NCBI GenBank assembly: GCA_033239525.1
Contig: BSYO01000011.1
Span: 6,105,973 to 6,169,972, forward strand
DNA length: 64,000 nucleotides
Source: Nepenthes gracilis
Lineage: Eukaryota > Streptophyta > Magnoliopsida > Caryophyllales > Nepenthaceae
Direction: 5' to 3'
Part shown: positions 25,023 to 37,239 of the stretch, one piece after another
Position numbering within the stretch: position 1 is the stretch's first letter
Layout: the number at the start of each line of letters is the position of its first letter
Position numbers and translations under genes: made by a program
Notes under the pieces: generated by a model
What the model was told of the DNA's origin: nothing
Seen by the model: the letters and a program-made list of their open reading frames with translations, nothing else
Database searches by the model: none

Positions 25023-28000
25023 TGTAATATCTAAGATATTTCGATAATTTGTTGGTTGAGTTATTTTTATAAAATTCATATTTAATAGCTTACAAAATTT
25101 ATAGCAATATATTTTAGATGCTTTGTCGTACTTATGGTTATGTGAACATAGAAAATACTAAATATTTTAAGTGTAAATTAAGTTACATCTAATTCTTAAA
25201 AAGGGAATAAATGGTGTGCAATTAATGAAGTAGAATTCTTATGATCTTTGGGAGGCGTTTTGAAGAGGGCATTGTGTTTAGAATTAGACTTAAATTATGT
25301 GTGTATGAAACCCTAATAAGGTAATGGTAGGGCCAAATGGTCAAGAATAGGATGGTAAATTCATAATTAGCTATTTATTGAGTATATTTTGTAGATGAAA
25401 AATATTTAAGAATGAAATGCTAAATTTCCAAACCATTAGAATTGTGAGATGATTTCAAGAGGACGGAAGCCCTAATAGCTAAGAGGTGGCAGATTATTTT
25501 AATTATGAAGACATCATAGGTTACTTAGTATTTAATAAAGTGATTAAGAATTTAAAGTTACTAATGAGTAATATCTTACTTTGACTAGTTGTAATGCCTA
25601 AGGGCCTAGAGTGGCTAACCTAATTGTGATTAGAAAGGTCAAGAGGAGCGTGTGGAAGAAAGGTAAACGACTACATCAAGTTGAAGAGCATAGGTTTCTT
25701 TTTGAGGTGCACTAAAGAGAGTAGTTTAATGTGGTGTTAGAAGACTTATTACATATCAAGAGCTGGCTACGCTATAATAAGAAGAACATGGGATTTAAGT
25801 GATAAGAGTTACCAAACAATAGAGGTGGCCGGCTATGAAAATGGAAGGAGCAAACCCTATGGATTAGTGTAGTTAAAGTTGGTGTTAAGAAGAGAATTAA
25901 GTTAGTGGGGTTACATTTGGTGAAATGGCTGAGTAAGGCAGAAGGTTGCATTTATGTGCCTGAATTAGTGGAGTGTGCTCGTTTCAGGATCTATTATTAT
26001 AATGGGAGTCTTAGTAAGAAGTGACCACTTATTGTTAGAAGAAAATTGAGGGAAAGGAAAAGAGACCTGGGAGGCCAAAGCAAGGAAGAAAAATGACAAA
26101 AAGGAGTTTCATTTATCAAAGTAAGTAGATCAATTATTTCTTTAGAGATCTAAATTTATCCATAGTTTGCTAGAGTTAAGTAAAGTCATTCTTTCTTCAC
26201 ATGATATGATGGGGAGAAGTATTTAAGGGTTTTGGCCATGGTAGATAAAGCATGATGAAGATATATTATGCATAATTAATGATAAATTATGCTGCAAATT
26301 ATGTAGATTTGGTCTGACAATAAAAAGATTTTAAATTTGTTAAGGGTTCATGTATGATATTCATGGAGCATGTATAACACTTTATAACATGAGTGGATCA
26401 ATATTTTCTCATCTATTATGGTACATTAGAGTTATATTTTCAAGTTATATGATAAAATAAGAAAAAAATAATTATTATATCAAATCACTAATTACTATAA
26501 AATTAGATTATAAATTTATCATTTCTAAATTTTGCACTTACATTCATGTAAAATATCATGTTTATGAAGAAAATATGATGATGGATGTATTATTAAATTG
26601 CCCTTAGCCATACATTGAGATGAGGGGTAAAATTATCATTTTGACACATTATAAAAAAGAAAAAAACATGGAGGTTGTTTTTGTAGATCATTTATATCAT
26701 GATTAATAATATAGCTACAAGCATTTGAATTTCTAAAATACCCCTAGTTGTTGGGCTTGTCGAGGGGCAAAATGAAAATTTCAGTGTATTTAACGTATTG
26801 TATATAATTCATGATATATATTTAATTGTTCATATTTTTAAGTTTATAATTATATAAACTATCCTTAGATGCATCCAATAAGAATGGAATGACCTAATTT
26901 TAGGGTTGGTCCAATTGTGTTAAGAAGAATTCAAGTGAATTACAAGGTGTTTATGCATAATAAGTTCTAGGAGTCACTTAGTAGTTAAATAATAGTTAAT
27001 GATACTTGTAAATGTGATAACTTTAACATTGTCAGTTGATTGATCTGTCAAAATTATTGGCCGTGAGGTTTATTAAGTTCCTTGTGATTAATAGTGTCAT
27101 TTTTGTGCATCAAATGCATAAAATTAATTGATTAAGTGTTGATTGATGTTAAGTAGAATAAATTCCGGATCCACTTTAACTTGGAAGATTTGTGGCCTAT
27201 GGTAGACCTAGCCAAAAGGATTGGAGATACTGACTAGTGTATAAAACATTAAATATTACATGTTGGATGCAATTGTAAGGTAAGATAAAATATTAGGTCA
27301 AGTAGAGTATGTTAGAAGGTAAAATCGGACATAAAAGAATGGGGTGGTCAAGCACTATGTGTTTATAATCCTCATTTTACTTTTTCTTGTATGATCATTT
27401 ACTTTTTGATTTTCACTTCAATTATTGTTATTGCTCATATGTTTTGGATAAGTAAAGAAGGTCATATGAAAATAATATAATTTTAAAAAATATAAAACTC
27501 GAGAGACCTTAGGGTGATCTATAATTTTTCAATATTGATTCAATACATAGTATTTAAGGTCTATTCTTATAATAGAGTATTCTTAAATGATATTGAAATA
27601 TCATTAGAAATATCTATGAGGGCATTAGAAATGTACAGTAATTATTATAAATAATATTAGAAATATCTGTGAGGGCATTGAGCTTGGACATGTGTGATGT
27701 CACAAGTGATAGAAACTCTTCAAACTACTGGATTGTGGGGGAGAAGGCGCCTAAGCACAAAGGTAGTTGCATGTTAAACAGCCATCGTCGAGATACTTTT
27801 TGTGACTCACCAAGCTAATGAAAACATAAATACATTAGCATTTGATTTATAGTGATATAATAAGATCCAAAAAAAGTTTATTGACATCTTGATATTGTAA
27901 TGAGTTTTAATGGGACATTTGTTGTGTTGGATTCAGAGGAATTTATATTGTTGATAATCTTAGATTCAATGAAATCCGAATGTGAGGGCATTGAGCTTGG

Positions 28001-28552
28001 ACAAGTGTGATAGATGATTCCTTGGGATCATATTACTTTGGATTTATGTTGAGAATTGAGTTTGAGTCGTATATCTCAAAAATTGATGTTATTATTTTTA
28101 TTATAATATTGCACTATGATGGTTGCTTTGAGCTTTCATGTTTAATGATTTCATTGTTTATTGTATTGATACAACTTAATTATTGGATATTTTACTCATC
28201 ATTTATATTTTTTTATTCTAAATTAGTATAGATATATGGTGGTCTTGCTCAAGTGAAGTCTTAGCGGAGCCAAGTGGAGGTCGTGGACTTTCAAGGAGAT
28301 TTATGCTTAGTTTTTTTTCTTCTTTTTTTGTAAGCATTTTATTATGGATTGTTGAACTATGGTTATTCTATTTTATTTTAACTAAGTCTAGATTTGTGGT
28401 GTATGAGACATTTATGGCATACCTTCTATATTTGAGGTGTCTGTTGGTTTCACGTTATAGTGAGGTTAAATTGATAATTGATTACTGGGAGTCAATATTG
28501 AGATTCAGGAGATCTATGGTTATTCTACTACAAATCGGGCTGGGTCGTGACA
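25023..28552 (+). mobile_element. 3.5-kb solo LTR, Tekay-like, with perfect CCTCA duplication
   Basis: It begins TGTAATATCTAAGATATTTC and ends GGGCTGGGTCGTGACA. The five bases CCTCA lie immediately on both sides (25018-25022 and 28553-28557). It interrupts the RNase H of element 1. A purine-rich stretch near 26040-26100 may be the transcribed leader. The last 500 bases resemble the LTR ends of the chromovirus at 36.5-44.8 kb. Short open frames inside are not gag or pol. Confidence 0.88.
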
Positions 28553-28557
28553 CCTCA

Positions 28558-29640
28558 TCTCTCCTAAAGGGAGGAATGACTGAATACTATCCGCTTTGGA
28601 TTTATTGCCTCAAATAACATCATAGTGTACAAGGCCCTCATTCTAGGTTTGAAGATTGCTAAAGAATGCTTGGTACGACACCTCATTATCTACAATTACT
28701 TAGAACTCATGGTTAACCAGAAATAGGAAAGCTTTGGAGTCTCCCACCAAGACCTCACAAAGTACCAGGAGAAAACATGCGTATCACTCAAGTTGTTAAC
28801 AGAACACCAACTTATCCTTATTCTCCTATAACAAAGCAAAAGGGATAACACACTATCAAAGCTAGCCATGATCCCCTCCGATTGCAAACATGGGTACAAA
28901 ATGGTTGCAATCCTTAGGCACCCCAGTATCATAGAGTCGAAGGATGTTCTGTAAGTTACCAATGAGAAGAGTTGGATGACATCTTATCGGGAATATCTTT
29001 TCACTGGGAAAGAGCTTGATGAGCCTGAGGTGGGCAAAAAGCTCTGGAAGACCATTGGGTGGTACACCCTTAGTACCGGGTCGCTTTACCAACACGGTTG
29101 CTCGGTATAGCATATGAAATTTCTCAGCCTAAAGGAGCAAATTATGCTATCTAAGAAGTACACATCAGGGAAAAAACTCACCCTTTAAAATTTTAAACCA
29201 AGCATACTATTGGCCCATTAGAAGAACAACTCTCAATTATTTGTGCAAAGATGCAACCGATGGCAAATTCACTAGAAAATCCAGCAGGGTCCCTCGACAA
29301 AGCACACCCCTTGTGGAGCATGTGGCCTTTTGTACAATGTCGCTTGATATACTAGGCCCGTTCCTAATTTCCTCGAGATAAAAGAAGTTCAGTATTATGA
29401 GCATCGAATATTTCATCAAGTAGGAGAAAATGGCATTATTGTCAAGATAACTGAATCAAATGTGGTGGAGTTGGAAAGGCCAGTCATAATATGCTGGTTT
29501 GGCATCTTATTAACCATAATAACAGACAATAGGATATAAAATTGTTGGAAGAAAGTTCACCATTTATTGTGAAAAGCTCAAAATTCAACTTGCCCACACC
29601 TCAGTATTTGACTTAGCATGACCGAGGTCATTAGCAGGAC
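28558..29640 (+). pseudogene. Gypsy RNase H remainder and integrase, decayed
   Basis: After the nested LTR the RNase H resumes (SPKGRN, then a broken NNEAEYEAL-type region near 28600-28720). The integrase zinc-binding region follows near 28975-29100, and the core near 29270-29400 reads SLDKAHPLWSMWPFVQ then LDILGPF, matching the SPWPF...DILGPF block of Gypsy integrase. A further core block with broken ITDN lies near 29500-29600. Stops are frequent. Confidence 0.7.
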
Positions 29641-29870
29641 AATACTTATCAAGTTACAAACAAGGCTAAACAAAGTCAGGGGGTTTAGGTGAAAGAGTTG
29701 TCCAATGTCTTTTAGGATAACCAAACAACATTGAGGGAAGCCACTAGATAAACCCTGTATAGCTTATGCTATATGCGATAAAGGCAATTATCCCAATAGT
29801 AATACGATTGTCTAGATTTAGGGTATCCAACTTTGACCCCACCACCAACTAGGAGGCTATGTAACAACAC

Positions 29871-30526
29871 TTAAACTTACTTGAGGAAGTAAGTGATTCC
29901 CCCCGCCCTTGGACTGGGGCATACTAATAAAGGATAGTCTAGTTCTACAATAGGAAGGTAAAAGCACAATCCCTCCAAGTAAGAGATCTAATCCTAAGAA
30001 GCCTTGAGTTTTCCAAAAAAAAAAAAAATGATGGGGTAGAACAAATTATCTCTAATAAGGGAAGGATCGGTCATAATAATAGTAGCCACCAAAGGCTATG
30101 ATGACATGGAATTTGATTAACCTAAAGAAGTATTTCTAATAAAAAGGGTAGTCACAGTTTAGCAAAAGGCACATCCTCGAACATTGTGAATTTATCATTA
30201 GTTAGATGGCATATAGTCGTAGCTCATTGTTATTAAAGAAGCATAATAAGATAAAGATATGAGAGACGAACAACCATTCTTAGATCATAACATGCTTTGC
30301 AATTCACATAGGATAACTAACTAGAATACTACTCTAACCAATTATGCCTTAAATTCGCATAAAAATATATGTCTATATGCAATAGTTATAAAAAACCTTG
30401 CATCATTTTATTAATTGCCTGCTTAGTTATAACCTATATATTAACAACCTAGCTAACCTTAAATTGTAGGCCAAATGGTCTTTATAAACACCTATAAGTG
30501 CAACCCCAAAACTCCCCAACTAATGC
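29871..30526. other. Possible LTR or untranslated remnant of element 1
   Basis: No coding motif. It has a poly-A run near 30016 and AT-rich sequence up to the Copia solo LTR. By position it could be the 3' untranslated region and LTR of element 1, but I cannot show paired LTRs. Confidence 0.35.
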
Positions 30527-30531
30527 CTTAC

Positions 30532-31306
30532 TATTGGAGTCACTCCTGTATGGAAGTCTTGATGGTCTGAGGACTTGGATGGAGTACAAGGACCTTATAT
30601 GTGACTAAGGTCCGCGGATTTGTGTAATGAGTGTCCGCGGACTTATGCAGTATTGAGCCCAATGACTTCAGAATGACAGCCAGCCGGTCAACGGGACGTT
30701 GACCTGCTTAAAGAAGAAGATAGTCAACATGAAGGTTGACCGGCTGAGAATAATATGTTGAACAACTGTCATCTACAAGGTATACAGTTGACTTTTCTGA
30801 TTGAGCAGTTGGAAGACGTTATCCCTAGGAAGACGACAAGCCAACTTGTAGAGCATGCATGCATCGTCTTTTGCAGAACAAGGCATGCACCAACTGCTGC
30901 AGGTTTTGAAAATTGTAGACGCAACCACCATGCAGGGTAGGTGGTTCTTCATTTTACCTAATGATATATATATATCAAACTTAGAAAATAAGTATGTGTG
31001 TGAATAAAAAAATGAGGAGAGAAAGATAGTGAAAAAGTGAGGGCAGTGAGTGAAAAAAAAAGTGTTGAGATTTTTGTATTATTGTACTCTATTCTTTATT
31101 TTTCATTTCAAGGATTTGAGTAGCCGTATAATTTTGATAACCAATCTCATATAGTAGATTTTATTTGTGGACTAAACATCCAATGATTTTTCTTTTATTT
31201 GAGAAGGATTTTTCATGTAAAATCCTAATATTCTATTCTTCTTTTTTATTCCTCTTTTTTTTCATTGTGTGTTTGTGGTGATAGTTTAACGCTATCTATC
31301 CTAACA
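30532..31306 (+). mobile_element. Copia-type solo LTR with CTTAC target duplication
   Basis: It starts TATTGGAGTCACTCC (TG changed to TA) and ends CTATCTATCCTAACA. CTTAC lies on both sides at 30527-30531 and 31307-31311. A TATA-like gatatatatatatc at 30963-30976 is followed by a purine-rich transcribed part, and then a T-rich end. The size and TGTTGG...CTAACA ends fit a Ty1/Copia LTR. No internal region is present, so it is a solo LTR left by recombination. Confidence 0.85.
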
Positions 31307-31311
31307 CTTAC

Positions 31312-32099
31312 TAGGCCAACAAAGGTCCCGTGAGTGGTCAATATGAAAAGGCCCTCATAGTAGTCTACCAGAGGCACCAACAAGCATCCACCCTCGAGCA
31401 TTTATAGTTGCCATGAACCTCTGCAAGGGTTGTTTGAGCCCAGTTAGATAGAAAGCTTTGACGATGGCCATGACAGCTCATATAGTTCTAGCCCACCACT
31501 TAGTAAAAATGGCTAAGATGTTTCACAATGACTAAGTCAAAAACTCAAACTAAAAGCGAATAAGATATCCCTTAAAGGTGGAGTCCAAAACGCCCAAAAA
31601 TGATGGGATAAAGTAAAAAGGTGACTGTTTACTAAAATTGCCAAAGACACTCCACCCAGGGGCTCACAAGCACCAAGGTAAGTTTGAACATCAAAGATAT
31701 ACCCGGTCAAGTAGGATAAAAGCGCGAGAAAAGCAAAATACATAAAGATAAAGCAGTAAACGTGATGAAGAAAATATTTTCATCAATTCGCAAAACAGTA
31801 AAAGCATTACAAATTACAAAGCATATGTTTAACTGCAACACGATGTCACAAAAGCCAAGAGAAGTAGGGGAAGGGGAGAACTATGCCAAAGACTCTAGAA
31901 GGAGTATCTTGCCATGAGAGTTGAGTCCGAAACCCCAAAGACAAAGTCAAGATCGGAGCAAGACAAGAGTAAGTGACCACAAGGACAGCCTCAACCTAGC
32001 CTTAAACCTATTGGTAGGGCCAAGGATATATTGGTGTGGGAAAGCCAAATTTCAAGATTTTCACCCACCCCAAAAAAAAAGTCTCATTGGGATATGTTG
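31312..32099. other. Repeat-derived stretch without clear motif
   Basis: It lies between the Copia LTR and the minus-strand integrase fragment. By position it could be the 3' part of that minus-strand Gypsy copy. I recognise no domain, and the short frames have no family signature. Confidence 0.35.
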
Positions 32100-32804
32100 C
32101 CTTAAACTATGCTTTGCCTTATGAACTCCACCACATGTTGTTCGATTATCTTTTCCAATGATGCCGCTTCCACTCACTCGGAGAAATGCTCAACTCCCAC
32201 AATCAACTTTATATGTCCCAAGGGGATTGGGAATGGACCTAGTATCAATCCCCCATTGCGCAAGAGGCCACGTACTCCGCAGGGGTGAGCTCCATCACTG
32301 GCCTTCATGAGATGTTCCAGTGAATCCTACTGCTAGCTACATCTTTTGACAAATGATTGAGTGTCATACTTCATGGTAGGTTAATATTACCCTTGGCATA
32401 TGATTTTGAAGACCATGTTTTTTTCCCTAGAACAGCACCCCACATATTTCTAGGTGTACTTCTTAGAATGCATAATCTACTTACAGGCTGAGGCATTTGA
32501 TGATTAATACCGAGAAGCCATGCTAGTGAAGTGACCCATCAACAAGGGTGTACAACCCAATGGACTTCCAGAGCTTTTTAGCTGCCTCTGTCTCATTGAG
32601 ATCTTTCCCAATGGAAAGATATTCTTGGTAAGGTGTCATCCAGCTCTTCTTGTCAATCACTTGCAAAACCTCATCCGACTATACAATGTTGGGGTGCTCG
32701 AGGATTTCAACCATCTGTGCCAATGTTTGTAATCAGACGAGGCTATGGCTAGATTTGACAATGTGTTGGCCCTTTTGTTTTTCTCTTGCAGAATATGTGT
32801 GGCA
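32100..32804 (-). pseudogene. Gypsy RNase H end and integrase fragment, minus strand
   Basis: Read on the minus strand, 32804-32760 gives HILQEKNKRANTLS, the end of the Gypsy RNase H (compare EN.RAD.LS). Further on, 32650-32560 reads caagaatatctttccattgg and aaagctctggaag, which matches the integrase start of element 1 at 28985-29060 almost base for base. About 32290 onward corresponds to the integrase core. Many stops. It is therefore an inverted relative of element 1, on the other side of the Copia LTR. Confidence 0.7.
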
Positions 32805-32809
32805 ACCCA

Positions 32810-35800
32810 TACCTAGATAGCAATATTTGCTCAGATTCAACTATATAAACAATTATCAATATAAAAATTATCTACATCATAGCATAAACAGTGAACTGAG
32901 ATCTGTTGGGTCATCTAAATGCACCCAAAGCTAAAAAAAAGAAAAAATATAGTCTCAAAACCAACTTAATAAAATAAATAGTATCTAAATATCTAAATGT
33001 ATCTTAATAATATAAAAAGAAAACAACTTCAACTAAGCTTTCTAGAATGCTAAGTCTGTAACTTTTTCTCCAACTCTAAAATCAACTACCGTCTCCACTT
33101 GAACTTCTCTGGAAGAAAAAAATGATAAGGATAAATTAAATGCCTAATAAGTGAATTTGAACAATGCCAACCATAGTAGAAACAATATGAGGAATGTATA
33201 TGTTGATAAATGCTACAAGCACGTGACGAGATGCAATATACGTTGAAAGAAATAATTGTTCTATGGTAACAAAAGTCAATGGCATCAATAAATATAAGTC
33301 AACAAAATCAATTCAATAGACAATATTAACAAATAACATCCTCTATGTCAACTCAATAAGCAATCTAGATATTTCACAGGACATCCACTCAATAATAATG
33401 AGTATTCATATATCACAAGGTCTTAAAATATTTTAGATACTAAAGTCTTCTATTGAAATTTCTAGAAATTTAATTTAATATGATGTCACAATAATATAAG
33501 TTAACAATAATTTTTTTGAATCTTATTCTTCTATTATAAACCATAAACTAATGTATTTGTAATCCTATTGGCTGAGTATTTATCACAAGGTTGCCAATAT
33601 CATGGCATGTAACTACCCTTGCCGTCTTTCCAAATGGTGTATTTGTAGCATGCCAAACACCACCTATGAAGCCCCATGACTCTAATATCCCAATACCACA
33701 CTCAAAAGTGATCACAAACCTATAAGCAACCATCTCAATATCAATCAATTTCAACCATTGGAAATAGATTAGGTATCAAAAAAGTATTGATTAACCATGG
33801 ACTTTTATTTGTCTAAATATCATCTAAATGCCTTAGAATATTCATATACTTTCCTTTACATAGTAATGGAATGCTAATAAAGTATACTCAAGCGAATTAA
33901 ATGATAACACCAATGAATTTAACGACAACAATGAATTAAGAAAATCGATCCAAGTACCTATGTACTTGCATGGTAATCTCTTGTTAAGATTTATAAAAAG
34001 TCCTCTAAACTCAACATCATTTTAGAATTCAATCTTTTAGATCTCAAAACCTACAGTTTAACCCTAGTTTCTGAAATTGCCTCTCAGTGTTTAAACATAA
34101 GCTCGTAGTGCCCCATCGCCAAACACTCAGCTCTATAAAAACAAAACTAGACCTCAACCAAGTTGTTTGTTCTATCCCCAGGTACTTACAACAACTTATT
34201 AAGTTATTACTTCTCAAGGAAACAGATTTGGATCTCATGGATTCATAAAATCTCCCAAGTCACTACCTAATGTGCAAACACTAGGATGACATTCAAGCAC
34301 AGCCTCGGATGACATTCAAACACAAGGTTTCCAACTCTTTTTAGTGTTTACTCTGATGTAACCATATTTCTTGATCCTAAATCTATACTATTATCCAATA
34401 GGTATATACACATTTTCCTATTAAAAATATATATGCCATCATCAAAAAATAGGTAGGGATCCATTAGATCCAACAGAAATGTGCATTCATTATTTGGCAT
34501 TTGAATGCTCCTTCGCCCAACAGTCAAATGTCAAACATAAATATTTGTTTTAGATATACAATTACACATAAAATGCAAGTATAACTTCATATAAGTCTAT
34601 ACCATCATTTCTAAAACAGGCATAACATTAAAATACACTTATTATACCATCATGAAATTAAATACAAAACACATACATAACAACAACATGACTAAGCATA
34701 AAAATGGTATTTCAAATATTGCGGCTATAAGGCTCTGGCATTTGAACATCGCTTTAAATGACACTCAAATATCAGGTCTAGTTTGAATATTCTGCACACA
34801 ATTATTCTAACAGGCCTACAACTTTAATATAATATAGATATACGATTGCTCATGATTGTAATTGAAAAAAAATAGTAAGAAGAGAATATTCAAGTATTTA
34901 TTTAAGGACCCAAGTTTACTTGCCTGAATAGCTTTTCTTTTAGTTAATCCCTCCTTGTTCTCCTCTTCAGCTTCTCCTCATGGTTGCCTATCTCCTTTCT
35001 TCTACTTAGAGGGACAGCAAGGGGTCGAAAAAGACACGAGGCACTCTTGGATTTTTAATATGCAAAAGGGGCACTAGGGTTAGATTAGTTTTTCCCTCCC
35101 CTTTTCATTGTGAATTTTTAATTGATAAGTTGACTGAATTAGTTGATTTTCCCATGTTACTTAGCTGAACAGCTCCCTTAAAACAAGAGAGGAAATTAAT
35201 AAGTTGGGGTTTCAACTGTAATACATGGCGCTAGGGTTTTGCTAGGGCTTCCTCCCTCTAAGGCTTTCCCTCCAATTTCAATTAAATTTCGACGTTTAGA
35301 ATAATAAAGTTGATGTGTATCTCTCCCCAAGCTGCCGTTTTCCCACTAATTAGCTAACAATAACACCTAACATAGTAGGGTTTTCATTAGGTGGTCGCTA
35401 GGTTTACAAGAAAACATGGGTTTTGCTTAACTTCATTTCTTTAAAATAAAGTTGCTTAACTCCTTTCTAAGAAATTATAATTTGCTAGTATGCATGGTGG
35501 CCGCCTAGGGTTTTACCCAAATCCCCTCAAAGCTAGTTTAATTAATCTCTGACTATCATTATCCTAACATTAGCAACAATATTTTGCCAAAAAATAACTC
35601 AATCAGCAGAATGATCAATCCTTTCTTAATTATGGTGTTCGAATAATATAGTTTGTTATTTAAGCGATGTTTCTCAGTTTAGGGTCTCCAAAATAATATG
35701 CAGAGCTTGGATCCTTAATTTGAATTATTACAAAATTTAGTGATCCTTAATTAAACGAGAGATTCACCCTTTCAGATTCCATGCTAATTTGCACCTAATT

Positions 35801-36200
35801 AACTTTCCAAATTAATGGTATTATATATTCTAATTTAATTGCATAATTATCCTACAACCGAAAATGGATCTTCCTCCTAGATTCCCAACAGCCGAGCTAC
35901 CTTCTGAATTCACCCCCTTTCTTTCCAAATTATTGGTAATAATACATTAGGATAGTCCCACTCAATTCGAAGATGGCCTACAAAGCTACCATGAAATTTT
36001 GGCCTACAGAACGTAATCGAATCTATAATTCTATGTCCAAGTCGAGGGTCCACTGATTTCCAGGCCAATTAGGCACAAGTAATTGTTAATTTACTAATAA
36101 TTTAATTCTCATAATTAAATTATTTCTATTTAACCACGTAAATATCATAGAAAAATATACTCATAAATATAGCTAAACTGGAATCATATAGGATGTTACA
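32810..36200 (-). mobile_element. 3.4-kb solo LTR, Tekay-like
   Basis: On the minus strand it begins TGTAACATCCTATATGATTC at 36200. The other end on the plus strand is TACCTAGATAGC (TG changed to TA). ACCCA flanks it at 32805-32809 and 36201-36205. On the minus strand, a leader near 35020-34940 follows U3-like sequence. It cuts a minus-strand Gypsy RNase H on its left side. The right flank is not RNase H but another LTR piece, so either the flank was rearranged or the ACCCA match is chance. Confidence 0.6.
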
Positions 36201-36510
36201 ACCCATCACCTTAAATGAATTTTTTTTCCTTGAAAATATATCTTAATCCTCAAATAATTTTGGATACTTCTCTCGCATGTTAGACTCCGTCTTTGAATTT
36301 TAGGATTTAACTATCATTCCTAAAACTGCCTCTCGGTATTCAAACTTGACTTCATATGTTGCTCAAATGCCAACAAATTCACTTCTATAAAAACAAAGCT
36401 AAACTTCAACCATGGTGTTATTTTCCCCCTAAGGTCTTATAATAACTTATTAAGTCGTTACTCCTCGAGGAAACTAGATCTCATGGATTTACGAAATCTC
36501 CTAAGTCACT
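36201..36510 (-). repeat. LTR fragment duplicating 34050-34265
   Basis: About 210 bases here resemble part of the neighbouring LTR. For example, actgcctctcggtattcaaac here matches attgcctctcagtgtttaaac there, and aacttattaagtcgttactc matches aacttattaagttattactt. It appears to be a broken piece of a second LTR of the same family in the same orientation. Confidence 0.6.
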
Positions 36511-37045
36511 TATTGGCATCCAAGATGAGAAAGTTCAAACCCGAGGCAAATTTAAAGGATATTCAACGAAAAATATTTTTATATGAGTGCAAGGACAAGC
36601 AAGGAGAATGATATATGGTAGTATGAAGCATTTATTGATAGATGAGCTCCATGGACTATTTGGATTTCATTGTTGTTGACTTCGGTTAAATTTACTTATT
36701 GGACATTTATTTTACCCTTACTATTTTTTTTTTCCAAAGTAGCATCGGTGGTGACGGTGAATGATTTTAAAGTTGGAGCAAGAGTTATGGACTTAGGGTT
36801 CTAGAGGTCTTGGCTAGAGTTATTTCCTTCTTATACTAGTAAGATACATTTGAATATTATTTATTTTATTAAGTTGGTTTCATGGCAACATTTTTTTTTC
36901 TTGAGTTTTAGATGTATCTAGATAATTGATTTAAGAGTTCTAACTTTATCATTTATACTATGATATGGATAATATTTTTGAGATTGGTGGTTTTCTGTGC
37001 AATCAAATACAAGCAGTTGTCACTGGCTAGGGCAGAGTCACTACA
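36511..37045 (+). repeat. 5' LTR (3' part) of the chromovirus
   Basis: The LTR ends ...GCAGAGTCACTACA at 37045, just before the primer site. About 36650-37000 aligns with 44390-44757. The 5' part of this LTR is missing or merged with the neighbouring LTR fragment. Confidence 0.7.
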
Positions 37046-37048
37046 ATA

Positions 37049-37060
37049 TTGATATTAGAG
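37049..37060 (+). promoter_or_regulatory. Decayed tRNA-iMet primer binding site
   Basis: ttgatattagag immediately after the LTR end resembles the usual TTGGTATCAGAG primer site of plant retrotransposons. The differences are transitions (G to A, C to T). Confidence 0.65.
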
Positions 37061-37239
37061 ATATAAGATTCTATATGAATATTTGAGTATTCTAAAAATT
37101 GTTGATATTACGATAATGTGATTCGATAAGAATTGAAGACTTAGACTTATTTCTAGTATTTTTCAAGTTAGGATAGAGAACTATATTTTATAGACTCTAG
37201 AATTGTCCAAAACTCTAATTTTTTGTGTAACTAAGTCTG

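Larger units (their letters stand above)
19740..29870 (+). mobile_element. Degenerate Tat-like Ty3/Gypsy element 1, with two nested LTRs
   Basis: Gag, protease, RT, RNase H and integrase remnants follow in Gypsy order on the plus strand. All carry stops and frameshifts. The element is split by LTR insertions at 21970-24107 and 25023-28552. It is collinear with element 2 at 44.9-47.95 kb, for example around gccttactgaggtgtccc (19813) and gccttactatggtgtcac (44955). Its own LTRs were not identified. The bounds are where similarity to Gypsy domains starts and ends. Confidence 0.8.

Noticed and set aside
28303..28617. 104-residue hydrophobic-looking open frame
   Set aside because: It lies across the end of a solo LTR and its target duplication. 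The T-rich sequence gives false membrane-like residues.
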